Below, one piece after another: positions 1 through 8,510 of a stretch of DNA of 64,000 bases (its first letter is position 1; every line of letters begins with the position of its first letter). The position numbers and the translations under genes are program-made. The stretch comes from Halomonas cupida (GTDB taxonomy: Bacteria; Pseudomonadota; Gammaproteobacteria; Pseudomonadales; Halomonadaceae), in the NCBI RefSeq assembly GCF_900142755.1, contig NZ_FRCA01000011.1, positions 106,583 through 170,582 of the forward strand. The letters are read 5' to 3'. The notes under the pieces were generated by a model. The model ran no database searches and had not been told where the DNA came from. It was given only the letters and a program-made list of their open reading frames with translations.

Positions 1-345
1 GATGGACGTCTGTTGCACAACATTCTCCCTGATCGACAGCCGCGGTACGTCAACAGACTCTGGCGCAGCCACCGACAACATGAGTGGATAACATCATCAT
101 AAAGCACCGTCAGGATGAGGAAAATTGGACGAAGCGCCACACTCATGGAAATCAGTGTCGGAAAATGTCTTCCTCTCGACCTGCCCTGCGTTCTCCAGCC
201 CTCGCCTGACGTGCCGACTCTGGTACACTTCCGACATGGTTCAGTGCCGGTCATCTCTGTGCAGCACGACACCGCCACAACGGTGATCCGCGACAGCGAG
301 AGACCAGCGTCACGCTCACTCTTGTCATGCAGGAAACCCAGCCCA
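1..345. other. Non-coding leader upstream of argH
   Basis: No convincing gene is visible here. An in-frame upstream extension of argH is open from about 115, but it does not resemble any ArgH N-terminus. The stretch probably holds the argH promoter and leader. I could not place a confident -35/-10 pair. A gene pointing left out of the window cannot be excluded for the first ~100 bases. Confidence 0.5.
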
Positions 346-1755
346 ATGAGTCACAGCACCAATCAGTCCTGGGGCGGCCGCTTCAGCGAACCCACCGACG
401 CTTTCGTCGCTCGTTTCACCGCCTCCGTGGATTTTGACCAGCGCATGGCCCGTCACGACATCCAGGGCTCGATCGCACATGCCACCATGCTGGCACAGGT
501 CGGGGTGCTGACTGACGAAGAGCGTGACGCCATCATCGGTGGACTCAAGGAAATCGAGCAGGAAATCGCCGCCGGTGAGTTCGAGTGGTCGGTTGACCTC
601 GAGGACGTGCACATGAATATCGAGGCACGTCTGACCGCGAAGATCGGCATCACCGGCAAGAAGCTGCATACCGGCCGTTCGCGCAACGATCAGGTAGCCA
701 CCGATATTCGCCTCTACATGCGTGACGAAATCGATGCCGTGGCCGAGGAAATGGCCCGTCTGCGCAGTGGTCTGATCGAGCTCGCCGAGCGTGAGGCCGA
801 TACCATCATGCCCGGCTTCACCCACCTGCAGACCGCTCAGCCGGTGACCTTCGGCCATCACCTGCTGGCCTGGCACGAGATGCTGGCCCGCGATCATGAG
901 CGGCTGCTCGACTGCCGCAAGCGGGTCAACGTACTGCCGCTGGGCGCCGCCGCTCTCGCCGGCACTACCTATCCCATCGACCGTCACCTGACCGCTGAAC
1001 TACTCGGTTTTGATCGTCCGGCAGAGAACAGTCTCGATGCCGTCAGCGACCGCGACTTCGCCATCGAGTTCACCGCCTTTGCCAGCCTGCTGCTGATGCA
1101 CATGTCGCGGATGAGTGAAGAACTGGTGTTGTGGACCAGTGCCCAGTTCGACTTCATCGACCTGCCGGACCGGTTCTGCACCGGCTCCTCGATCATGCCG
1201 CAGAAGAAGAACCCGGACGTGCCGGAACTGGTGCGCGGCAAGACCGGTCGCGTCTATGGCCACCTGATCGGCCTGCTGACACTGATGAAGTCCCAGCCGC
1301 TGGCCTACAACAAGGACAATCAGGAAGACAAGGAGCCGCTGTTCGACACCCTCGACACCGTCAAGGGATGTCTGCGCGCCTTTGCCGACATGATTCCGGC
1401 CATCGAGTCGAAGTCCGAGTCCATGCGTGAAGCAGCGCGTGGCGGCTTTTCCACCGCCACCGACCTGGCCGACTACCTGGTGCGCAAGGGCGTGGCCTTC
1501 CGCGATGCTCACGAAATCGTCGGGCAGTCGGTGGCCTTCGGTATCCAGCTGCGCAAGGACCTCTCCGAGATGAGCCTCGCTGAACTGAAGCAGTTCTCCG
1601 ATGCCATCGAGGAAGACGTCTTCGAGGTGCTGACACTGGAAGGCTCGGTGGCCGCGCGCAATCATATCGGCGGAACCGCTCCTGACCAGGTGCGTGCCGC
1701 CGCTCAGCGTGCTCGTGAAGCACTCAAGGCCCTGGCAGCGGGAGGTCAGTCATGA
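346..1755 (+). CDS. argH: Argininosuccinate lyase
   Basis: ArgH cleaves argininosuccinate to arginine and fumarate, the last step of arginine synthesis, in the cytoplasm. The protein is 469 aa, close to the usual ~460. The ATG at 346 was chosen because it begins MSHSTNQSWGGRFSE, the typical ArgH N-terminus, with AGGAAA about 10 bases upstream; upstream in-frame starts only add unrelated sequence. The fumarate-lyase signature GSSIMPQKKNPD starts near residue 280 and carries the catalytic serine loop. The TGRSRNDQVATD block near residue 108 is also typical. The stop overlaps the start of lptM (ATGA). Confidence 0.97.
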   Translation: MSHSTNQSWGGRFSEPTDAFVARFTASVDFDQRMARHDIQGSIAHATMLAQVGVLTDEERDAIIGGLKEIEQEIAAGEFEWSVDLEDVHMNIEARLTAKIGITGKKLHTGRSRNDQVATDIRLYMRDEIDAVAEEMARLRSGLIELAEREADTIMPGFTHLQTAQPVTFGHHLLAWHEMLARDHERLLDCRKRVNVLPLGAAALAGTTYPIDRHLTAELLGFDRPAENSLDAVSDRDFAIEFTAFASLLLMHMSRMSEELVLWTSAQFDFIDLPDRFCTGSSIMPQKKNPDVPELVRGKTGRVYGHLIGLLTLMKSQPLAYNKDNQEDKEPLFDTLDTVKGCLRAFADMIPAIESKSESMREAARGGFSTATDLADYLVRKGVAFRDAHEIVGQSVAFGIQLRKDLSEMSLAELKQFSDAIEEDVFEVLTLEGSVAARNHIGGTAPDQVRAAAQRAREALKALAAGGQS

Positions 1756-1973
1756 TCAAGCTGTTGCGTACCAGCGCGGTGCTGACGCTACTGGGTCTGA
1801 TGGTGGCCGGCTGTGGCCAGAAGGGGCCGCTGTATCTGCCCGGTGACGAGGAAGCCGCCGAGCGCTACGGTCCCCGTGAGGAAGCACAGCAGGACAAGGA
1901 CCAGCAGGATGACGAGCAGCCGGAATCCGCGGACGAGTCTGCCCCCGACACCACCTCGGAAGACGAGAGCTGA
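1752..1973 (+). CDS. lptM: Small outer-membrane lipoprotein LptM (YifL family)
   Basis: A 73-aa lipoprotein with a signal sequence ending in the lipobox VAGC (Cys about residue 21), followed by GQKGPLYLPGD. That motif is diagnostic of the LptM/YifL family. In Escherichia coli LptM helps assemble the LptD-LptE LPS translocon. The rest is an acidic, Gln/Asp/Glu-rich tail of about 40 residues, longer than in E. coli and probably disordered; such acidity is common in halophiles. The start overlaps the argH stop by 4 bp and lysA follows after 2 bp, so the gene is embedded in an operon. A position just before lysA-dapF is common in gammaproteobacteria. Confidence 0.9.
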   Translation: MIKLLRTSAVLTLLGLMVAGCGQKGPLYLPGDEEAAERYGPREEAQQDKDQQDDEQPESADESAPDTTSEDES

Positions 1974-1975
1974 GC

Positions 1976-3244
1976 ATGGACCACTTTGACTATCGCGATG
2001 GCCAGCTCTTCGCCGAGCAGGTTTCCCTGAACGAGTTGGCCGAACAGGTCGGTACTCCCTGCTACGTCTATTCACGCGCCACCCTCGAGCGCCACTTCAA
2101 GGCCTATGAGCAGGCGCTGGGCGACCACCCTCACCTGATCTGCTATGCGGTCAAGGCCAACAGCAACCTGGCAGTGCTGAATATACTGGCTCGACTGGGC
2201 GCTGGATTCGACATCGTCTCCATCGGCGAGCTGGAGCGTGTGCTGGCCGCAGGCGGCGACCCCTCTCGGGTTGTATTCTCCGGCGTGGCCAAGCAGGAAC
2301 ACGAGATGGCGCGTGCTCTGGAGCTGGGCATCAAGTGCTTCAATGTCGAGTCCCGACCCGAGTTGGAACGCCTCAATGCCGTAGCCGAGCGCCTTGGCGT
2401 GGTCGCGCCGGTATCACTGCGCGTGAACCCGGATGTCGATGCCGGCACCCACCCGTACATTTCCACCGGGCTCAAGGACAACAAGTTCGGCATCCCGGTC
2501 GATGAAGCCCTTGATGTCTACCAGCAGGCGGCAGCACTGCCGAACCTCAAGGTGTCCGGGCTCGACTGCCACATCGGCTCACAGTTGACCGATATTGCAC
2601 CGTTCCTCGATGCCCTCGAACGGCTATTGGTGCTTCTCGACCGCCTGCGTGACAAGGGTATCGAGGTCGAGCACCTGGACCTCGGCGGCGGCCTCGGCGT
2701 GCCCTACCGCGATGAAACGCCTCCAGCACCTTTCGCCTATGCCTCGAAGCTTCTCGAGCGCCTGGCACGCTGGCCCGGCGGTGAGCAACTGACCCTGCTG
2801 TTCGAGCCGGGACGCTCGATTGCCGCCAATGCCGGCATCCTGCTGACCCGTGTCGAGTTTCTCAAGCCTGGCGAAACGAAGAACTTTGCCATCATCGACG
2901 CAGCGATGAATGACCTGATCCGCCCGGCACTCTACCAGGCCTGGCAGGCGATCATCCCAGTGGACACTCGCGCTGCGCGCGACGCAGCCGTCTACGACGT
3001 GGTCGGTCCTGTATGTGAAACCGGCGATTTTCTCGGCAAGGATCGTGAACTGGCCATCGCACCAGGCGACCTTCTCGCCGTACGCTCGGCAGGCGCCTAC
3101 GGCTTCGTGATGGCCTCCAACTACAACAGCCGCCCGCGCCCCGCCGAAGTCATGGTCGATGGTGAGCGTTTCCAGATCGTGCGTCGTCGCGAGACACTCA
3201 GCGAACTCCGAGCCGGCGAATCCGTGCTCGAGGAGCTCCAGTGA
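1976..3244 (+). CDS. lysA: Diaminopimelate decarboxylase
   Basis: LysA decarboxylates meso-diaminopimelate to L-lysine using pyridoxal phosphate. The 422-aa product has the PLP-lysine motif YAVKANSN (K60), the HIGSQ motif near residue 200, the phosphate-binding EPGRSI near 280 and a CETGDF active-site cysteine motif near 345. The order is that of a fold-type III decarboxylase. The stop TGA shares its last base with the dapF ATG, so the two lysine/peptidoglycan genes are translationally coupled. DapF supplies the meso-DAP substrate. Confidence 0.97.
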   Translation: MDHFDYRDGQLFAEQVSLNELAEQVGTPCYVYSRATLERHFKAYEQALGDHPHLICYAVKANSNLAVLNILARLGAGFDIVSIGELERVLAAGGDPSRVVFSGVAKQEHEMARALELGIKCFNVESRPELERLNAVAERLGVVAPVSLRVNPDVDAGTHPYISTGLKDNKFGIPVDEALDVYQQAAALPNLKVSGLDCHIGSQLTDIAPFLDALERLLVLLDRLRDKGIEVEHLDLGGGLGVPYRDETPPAPFAYASKLLERLARWPGGEQLTLLFEPGRSIAANAGILLTRVEFLKPGETKNFAIIDAAMNDLIRPALYQAWQAIIPVDTRAARDAAVYDVVGPVCETGDFLGKDRELAIAPGDLLAVRSAGAYGFVMASNYNSRPRPAEVMVDGERFQIVRRRETLSELRAGESVLEELQ

Positions 3245-4077
3245 TGTTGTTGCATTTCACCAAGATGCACGGGCTCGGCAATGACTTCATGGTGGTCGAC
3301 CTGGTCACCCAACGTGCCCGTCTCGACAACGCGGAGGTCCGTCGCCTGGCGGACCGACGCTTCGGCATCGGTTTCGACCAGTTGCTGGTGGTAGAGCCGC
3401 CACGGAATCCCGACATGGACTTCCGTTACCGCATCTACAATGCTGATGGCAGCGAAGTGGAAAACTGTGGCAACGGCGCACGCTGCTTTGCCCGATTCGT
3501 GCTTGACAAGCGTCTGACCCACAAGCACCAGATCAGGGTGGAAACGGCAGGTGGACCGCTGACGCTCGATGTTCACAACGACAACCAGATCAGTGTCGAT
3601 ATGGGGGCTCCGCGCTTTGCCCCGCAGGCATTACCTTTCGATGCACCCGACGAGCAGCTGACCTACCGTCTGGACGTCGATGGTCAGAGCCACGAGATCA
3701 GTATCGCCTCCATGGGCAACCCCCATGCCGTACTGATCGTGGACAGTACCGAGCAGGCACCAGTGGAACGCCTCGGCCCGGCCATCGAAGGACATCCGCG
3801 TTTCCCCAGACGGGTCAATGTCGGCTTCATGCAGGTGATATCTCCCGGAGAAATCCGCCTGCGAGTCTACGAGCGTGGCAGTGGCGAGACCCTGGCCTGC
3901 GGCACCGGCGCCTGCGCCGCGGTGGCCTGCGGCATACGCCGTGGCCTGCTGACCAGTCCGGTCAAGGTCCACCTGGCTGGCGGCAGCCTGAAGATTGACT
4001 GGGACGGTGGTGATAGCCACCTGATCATGACCGGGCCGGCAGAGCGCGTCTATGATGGGCGAGTGGCGCTGCGCTGA
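3244..4077 (+). CDS. dapF: Diaminopimelate epimerase
   Basis: DapF interconverts LL- and meso-diaminopimelate for lysine and peptidoglycan synthesis. Both catalytic cysteines are visible: NCGNGARC (C75) and ACGTGAC (about C219). Length is 277 aa, normal for the family. A GTG at 3241 is in frame, but the ATG at 3244 gives the standard N-terminus MLLHFTKMHGLGNDF and overlaps the lysA stop by one base, with GAGGAGC upstream. It begins the conserved dapF-DUF484-xerC-yigB order known from E. coli (dapF-yigA-xerC-yigB). Confidence 0.97.
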   Translation: MLLHFTKMHGLGNDFMVVDLVTQRARLDNAEVRRLADRRFGIGFDQLLVVEPPRNPDMDFRYRIYNADGSEVENCGNGARCFARFVLDKRLTHKHQIRVETAGGPLTLDVHNDNQISVDMGAPRFAPQALPFDAPDEQLTYRLDVDGQSHEISIASMGNPHAVLIVDSTEQAPVERLGPAIEGHPRFPRRVNVGFMQVISPGEIRLRVYERGSGETLACGTGACAAVACGIRRGLLTSPVKVHLAGGSLKIDWDGGDSHLIMTGPAERVYDGRVALR

Positions 4078-4189
4078 AGCAGCACGCCGACCGCCGGGGC
4101 GGCTCCCGGCATCAACCTCACCGAACAACAGCAAGGGGCAGCAATATCGACTCGCCCCTGACCGTGGAAAGTACGCAAGGGAGACGCGC

Positions 4190-4909
4190 ATGTCGCAACC
4201 TGCCCATGAGCCTCGCAAGACACTGGATCCCGACCGGGTTGCCGAATGGCTTGCCTGCCACCCGGACTTCTTCGTCGGTCGCGAGGGCCTGCTGCAGCAA
4301 TTGAAGGTTCCACACCCTGAAACCCAGGGGGCTACCTCACTGCTCGAGCGTCTGGTCCATGACCTGAGACGCCGGGCAGAGGGTGCCGAATTCCGACTGG
4401 AGCAGTTGCTCGACTCGGCACGCCACAACGAATCCCAGTACCGGCGCACTCGTGAGCTGGTGCTGGCGCTGCTCGAGGCCGAAGACAATGATGCACTTGG
4501 CCAGGCACTGGCAACCCAATTGAGCGAGTGTTTCCAGACACCCGCAGTGGCGCTGTGGTGCCCTTCCAGCCTGACTGATCGCGACCTTCAACCGCCCCAG
4601 CCTCCCCGCCATGTGCTCGACGAGCATACCGGCCAGCGTCTCGCCGCATTGCTCGATGGGCGTGCCAGCCGTTGCACCAGACTGACGCCGACCGACTGGA
4701 AACGTCTGATCCCCCACGTCAAGGCACCCGCCAAGTCCGGCTCCTGCACCATTGCCCGCCTTACACTGGGCGATCCTCAAGGCTATCTGGTGCTGGCGAG
4801 CCCGGATCCGGACTATTTCCGAGCCAGTATGGATACCCTGTTCACCGAATATCTGGCCGATATCCTGGTGCGCCTGTCGCTGCGCCTCAGTGAGCGGAGT
4901 CATGGCTGA
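4190..4909 (+). CDS. DUF484 family protein (YigA-like, GAF-like fold)
   Basis: A 239-aa cytoplasmic protein of the DUF484/YigA family, recognised from its place between dapF and xerC and from the N-terminal RVAEWLACHPDFF motif. A helical segment (residues ~40-90) is followed by a probable GAF-like domain. The biochemical role is unknown. The ATG at 4190 follows AAGGGAGACGCGC; an in-frame start at 4052 would overlap dapF and adds unconserved sequence. The 3' end overlaps xerC by 8 bp, suggesting coupled translation. Confidence 0.85.
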   Translation: MSQPAHEPRKTLDPDRVAEWLACHPDFFVGREGLLQQLKVPHPETQGATSLLERLVHDLRRRAEGAEFRLEQLLDSARHNESQYRRTRELVLALLEAEDNDALGQALATQLSECFQTPAVALWCPSSLTDRDLQPPQPPRHVLDEHTGQRLAALLDGRASRCTRLTPTDWKRLIPHVKAPAKSGSCTIARLTLGDPQGYLVLASPDPDYFRASMDTLFTEYLADILVRLSLRLSERSHG

Positions 4910-5840
4910 CACTCCGCTTGCCACTGAAGTGGAGGCCTTTCTGGCCGAGCTGAGCCAGACCGCCAGCCCGGCCACTCTCGATGCCTATCGCCGAGATCTC
5001 ACGGCACTGATCGAGCATCAGCAGTCCTGCGGAGCCCCCGAGGTCGAGCACCTCGACAGCAGAAGCGTACGTCACTTTCTCGGGGCAGAACGCGCTCGCG
5101 GCCTGGCGCCACGCAGCCTCCAGCGCCGCCGAGCTGCGCTCTCGCGCTTCAGCGAGTTTCTTGTCGAACAGGGGCGCCTCAACCATAACCCTGTGACCCT
5201 CAACCGAGGGCCCCGAACTCCGAAGGATCTGCCCAGACCACTGGATGTGGACCAGTTGGCGCAGTTTCTCGACACACCACATGATGGTTCGCCATTGTCA
5301 GTGCGCGATCAGGCCATGCTCGAACTACTGTATTCCAGCGGGCTGCGCCTGGCCGAACTGGCATCCCTCGATCTGGGCGACCTGCAGGACCAACGTGTAC
5401 GCGTGATCGGCAAGGGCTCCAAACCACGCCAGGTGCCGGTCGGCCAGCGCGCTCGCGATGCTCTCAAGGCCTGGCTGGGTATCCGCAGCAGCCTGGCGGC
5501 TGACAGTGAAAATGCCCTGTTTGTCGGCCAACAGGGGCGACGCCTCGGGCATCGCGCCATTCAGCAACGACTGGTGACCCAGGCACGGCGCCGCGGGCTA
5601 CCTGAGCATCTGCACCCGCACCGGCTACGCCATTCCTTTGCCAGCCACCTGCTGGAGTCCAGCCAGGATCTGCGTGCAGTGCAGGAGCTGCTCGGCCACG
5701 CCAATCTGTCCACCACCCAGGTCTATACCCGGCTGGATTGGCAACAGCTGGCACACAGCTATGACCAGGCCCACCCGCGCGCAAGGCGCCGCACGGGCCG
5801 GGGCGACTCATCGGACAATGAACCAGGAAAGACACCATGA
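4902..5840 (+). CDS. xerC: Tyrosine recombinase XerC
   Basis: XerC acts with XerD at dif to resolve chromosome dimers. The 312-aa product shows the N-terminal SAM-like DNA-binding domain (residues ~10-95) and the catalytic domain with R149 (SSGLRLAE), the beta-hairpin lysine in GKGSKPR (about K171), H240 and R243 (HPHRLRHS), H266 (LLGHANLS) and nucleophile Y275 (VYTRLD). By my count H240, R243, H266 and Y275 match E. coli XerC numbering. The ATG at 4902 gives MADTPLATEVEAF and has a GAGCGGAG ribosome site. The stop overlaps the next start (ATGA). Confidence 0.96.
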   Translation: MADTPLATEVEAFLAELSQTASPATLDAYRRDLTALIEHQQSCGAPEVEHLDSRSVRHFLGAERARGLAPRSLQRRRAALSRFSEFLVEQGRLNHNPVTLNRGPRTPKDLPRPLDVDQLAQFLDTPHDGSPLSVRDQAMLELLYSSGLRLAELASLDLGDLQDQRVRVIGKGSKPRQVPVGQRARDALKAWLGIRSSLAADSENALFVGQQGRRLGHRAIQQRLVTQARRRGLPEHLHPHRLRHSFASHLLESSQDLRAVQELLGHANLSTTQVYTRLDWQQLAHSYDQAHPRARRRTGRGDSSDNEPGKTP

Positions 5841-6625
5841 CCTTGAGGGTGCTGACCTTCGACCTCGATGACACCCTGTGGGACAACGCCGGGGTGATGG
5901 AGCGTACCGAGCACGGCCACTTCGATTGGCTGGTGGCATCGCTGGCCGAGTGGCAACGCGTTCGCGGCGAAGCCCCGACACCGACGATCCAGCTCGATGA
6001 ATATCGTCAGCGACGCATCACGCTGGGTCATGAACAGTGGGCGCGCCGTGGCGACTTCAGTTGGCTGCGTGAGCGCACGCTGGTTGCTCTGCTCGAGGAA
6101 AGCGGCGTCAATCGTGCTGCCGCTCAACTGTGGGCAACACTGGCCATGGCCCGCTTTCACGCTCTGCGCATCCAGATCACCCCCTTCGAAGGGGCCGATG
6201 CCATGCTGGAACGACTCGGCCAACGCTATCGTCTGGGGTCCATCACCAACGGTAATGTGGCCTTCCAGCAGTTACCGTTGTCACGCCACTTCGAGTACTG
6301 CATCGCTGCGGGTGAAATGTTCGCTCCCAAGCCCGATCCTCGCGCCTTCCTCGCCATGCTGGCCCATCTCGAAGCAAAGCCCACCGAGGCACTGCATATC
6401 GGCGATTCCTGGCAGGAGGACGTGCTGCCAGCACTGCGTCTGGGAATGCAGGCAATATGGATCGCCCCCGCCGAGGCGGAGACCTTTCCTCTTCCGACCG
6501 GGGTTACACGGTTGGCCAATGTCTGTGAACTGGAAGCTCTGCTGGAACGTCTCAGCTCTCGCCAACCGGCCCATCCAGCCACGCGTCCAGACGCTGATGA
6601 GCCTCCTCAACGCCATCACGCTTGA
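5837..6625 (+). CDS. yigB: HAD-superfamily phosphatase, YigB family
   Basis: A 262-aa HAD hydrolase. Motif I is FDLDDTLWDN near the N-terminus (nucleophile and acid Asp), and the acidic motif near residue 190 is HIGDSWQEDV. E. coli YigB in the same position dephosphorylates FMN and the riboflavin intermediate 5-amino-6-(5-phosphoribitylamino)uracil; that function is inferred here from family and synteny. The start overlaps the xerC stop by 4 bp. The last 74 bp run antisense into the end of engB, and the C-terminal tail after about residue 240 is encoded there. Confidence 0.88.
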   Translation: MTLRVLTFDLDDTLWDNAGVMERTEHGHFDWLVASLAEWQRVRGEAPTPTIQLDEYRQRRITLGHEQWARRGDFSWLRERTLVALLEESGVNRAAAQLWATLAMARFHALRIQITPFEGADAMLERLGQRYRLGSITNGNVAFQQLPLSRHFEYCIAAGEMFAPKPDPRAFLAMLAHLEAKPTEALHIGDSWQEDVLPALRLGMQAIWIAPAEAETFPLPTGVTRLANVCELEALLERLSSRQPAHPATRPDADEPPQRHHA

Positions 6626-7169
6626 GTGCGGAGAACAGCTGGATGGTCACCATGTCTTCCCACTCTCGCAGGCGTGAGCGGACCTGGCTGAGAGCATTCT
6701 TTGCCGCACCGCGCTTCAGCTTGTCGGCCTTGGTCAGCAGAATGTGCACCGGAAGCTCACGCTCATCGGCAACATCCAGCAACGTCAGATCGAACTCGGT
6801 CAGTGGGTGACGAACGTCCATCACCAGCACCAGCCCCTTGATCGAAGCGCGCATCTGGAGATATTCGGCGAGGTGACGTTGCCACTCCAGCTTGACCTTT
6901 TCAGGCACCTTGGCAAAACCGTAACCAGGCAGGTCGACCAGGCGACACTGGCTATCCTCTCCTACGGTAAAGAAGTTGATCAGCTGAGTTCGCCCAGGCG
7001 TCCGTGACGTGCGTGCCAACGCCTTCTGCTGAGTGATGACATTGATTGCGCTGGACTTTCCGGCATTGGAACGACCGGCAAAGGCAACCTCGGCACCGCT
7101 GTCGGCAGGGCAGCTGGCCAGGGTGGGAGCGCTGGTAAGAAAACGGGCCGAAGCGTACTTGAGCGGCAT
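6552..7169 (-). CDS. engB: Ribosome-biogenesis GTPase EngB (YihA/YsxC)
   Basis: EngB is an essential GTPase for 50S ribosome assembly. The 205-aa product has G1 GRSNAGKSS, the G3 region DLPGYGFAKVP and G4 TKADK, all typical of the family. The ATG at 7169 gives MPLKYASARFLTSAPTL, the conserved N-terminus, with AGGAA upstream; a longer reading from 7265 adds unconserved residues. It is convergent with yigB and overlaps its 3' end by 74 bp. It is divergent from the cytochrome c4 gene, an arrangement also known in Pseudomonas. Confidence 0.94.
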   Translation of the reverse strand: MPLKYASARFLTSAPTLASCPADSGAEVAFAGRSNAGKSSAINVITQQKALARTSRTPGRTQLINFFTVGEDSQCRLVDLPGYGFAKVPEKVKLEWQRHLAEYLQMRASIKGLVLVMDVRHPLTEFDLTLLDVADERELPVHILLTKADKLKRGAAKNALSQVRSRLREWEDMVTIQLFSALKRDGVEEAHQRLDAWLDGPVGES

Positions 7170-7480
7170 GATGCGATGCAATTCCTGACGGTAGTCAATA
7201 GGTAGAGGTGGCAGAGCAACATTTCCGCCCTGGGGGTGATTGGTTATAGTTAGGCTGTGTGGCATCTGCTGGCGGGAAGAGAAGTTCGCCCCGAGCGCAG
7301 GCTAGCATTGAAAGCCTCTCGCATCGGTGTCGCTTCATGCTTCCACCCGCCTATCATAACACTGTGCAGATGCCACCAGCGACAGGCCCGCAAATGGCCT
7401 GGCAGAGCCCGGCGACGCAATGCCGCAATACGACCGGGGCCCAATCCTGAACAAGACATGACGGCATAAGTGACCTAGCG
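7170..7480. other. Divergent intergenic region engB / cytochrome c4
   Basis: About 310 bases with no believable gene; short open frames here overlap each other in several frames and lack ribosome sites. It must contain the promoters for engB (leftward) and cytochrome c4 (rightward). AT-rich patches around 7245-7256 and 7352-7362 could serve as -10 regions, but I cannot assign start sites. Confidence 0.4.
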
Positions 7481-8101
7481 ATGAGACAGTTACTGGCAAG
7501 CCTGGCAATTACCCTCGGTGCCGTCGGTACCGTACACGCAGATATGCAGAGCGATGCAGACCCCGCAGCAGGCGAGGAAAAGGCACCCGTTTGTGCCGCC
7601 TGTCATGGCCCAACCGGCGTCGGTATCGCTCCGAGCTTTCCCAATCTCGCCGGCCAGCAGGCCTCCTATCTGGCCAAACAGATCATTGATATCCGCGATG
7701 GTCACCGTGCTGTACCACAGATGACTGGCCTGCTCAACAGTTTCTCTGATCAGGACGCCTGGAATGTGGCGGTCTGGTACGCCGATCAGGAGCCGGTGGT
7801 CGGCCAGGCCGATCTTACGCCTGAACAGCTCGCACGCGGCGAGGAACTCTATCGCGCCGGTGACCTGGCCAAGGGTATCCCGGCCTGCTCGTCCTGCCAC
7901 TCACCAGACGGTGGCGGCATCGACTCGGCGGTCTACCCGGCACTTTCCGGACAGCATGCGAACTATATTGTCTCCACCCTGCAGGCCTTTGCCTCTGGTA
8001 CGCGGGCCAATAGCCCCAGTGGCATGATGTCTGATATCGCCTCGAAGATGAGTGACGAGGATATGAAGGCTGTGGGCCATTACGTACAAGGCCTGCACTG
8101 A
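7481..8101 (+). CDS. Diheme cytochrome c4
   Basis: A 206-aa periplasmic diheme c-type cytochrome that carries electrons to terminal oxidases. A Sec signal peptide covers residues 1-20 (cleavage after VHA). Two heme-binding motifs, CAACH (38-42) and CSSCH (136-140), lie in two similar domains. Candidate Met axial ligands are in QMTGLL and in the C-terminal MMSDIASKM stretch. The domain duplication and length fit cytochrome c4. It sits upstream of dsbA, as in Pseudomonas. The ribosome site is weak. Confidence 0.92.
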   Translation: MRQLLASLAITLGAVGTVHADMQSDADPAAGEEKAPVCAACHGPTGVGIAPSFPNLAGQQASYLAKQIIDIRDGHRAVPQMTGLLNSFSDQDAWNVAVWYADQEPVVGQADLTPEQLARGEELYRAGDLAKGIPACSSCHSPDGGGIDSAVYPALSGQHANYIVSTLQAFASGTRANSPSGMMSDIASKMSDEDMKAVGHYVQGLH

Positions 8102-8158
8102 GCGCCGATCAGCGATATCTCCACGATTTGTGCTGATTCAGTCATGTGTTATCCCGGT

Positions 8159-8185
8159 GAGGCGGCCAGTGGGTCGCCTCCTTTC
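8159..8185 (+). terminator. Probable terminator after cytochrome c4
   Basis: GAGGCG (8159-8164) pairs with CGCCTC (8175-8180), extended inward by G/C pairs, and is followed by CTTTC. It lies 58 bases after the stop. The U-tract is short, so strength is uncertain. Confidence 0.55.
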
Positions 8186-8220
8186 ATTCCCGGGCCGGGG
8201 AAGTCCTGACAGGAAACAGA

Positions 8221-8388
8221 TATTAACCCGGCATGCTTTCATGCTGGGTTAATGTCGGCACAGGGACGTGCCGCCGTCGGCTATCAGGCCGACGCGAGAC
8301 CACACCAGCAGATCCGTGCATCTGCGCCAGTGTAGTGCGGACGAAAATCAAATCGATCAGGATGAGCGATTTGATTGCCATGTTAATA
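8221..8388 (+). repeat. Five-hairpin repeat element, copy A
   Basis: First of six copies of a ~170-bp element (others near 24457, 33420, 44781, 55948 and 56117). Ends are TATTAAC and GTTAATA. Inside are five consecutive inverted repeats: a 13-bp stem TTAACCCGGCATG/CATGCTGGGTTAA with loop CTTT; a GGCAC/GTGCC-centred stem; GTCGGC/GCCGAC; a long stem around GCAGAT/ATCTGC; and AATCAAATCG/CGATTTGATT. This copy is in the same orientation as the cytochrome gene, 120 bases past its stop. It encodes no plausible protein. Confidence 0.9.
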
Positions 8389-8510
8389 ACCAGGAATGTG
8401 ACAACAGATACTGCAGGGAACCCCTCTCGCGTTATAGACTCAAAACAGCGTTCGCATTGCGGTTATCCTGAAGATCACCGCCCAAGACAGCACAAGGAGA
8501 TAGCAAAGCT

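Noticed and set aside
115..345. N-terminal extension of argH
   Set aside because: The frame is open, but the added 77 residues are not ArgH-like and the internal ATG at 346 has a good ribosome site and the canonical N-terminus.
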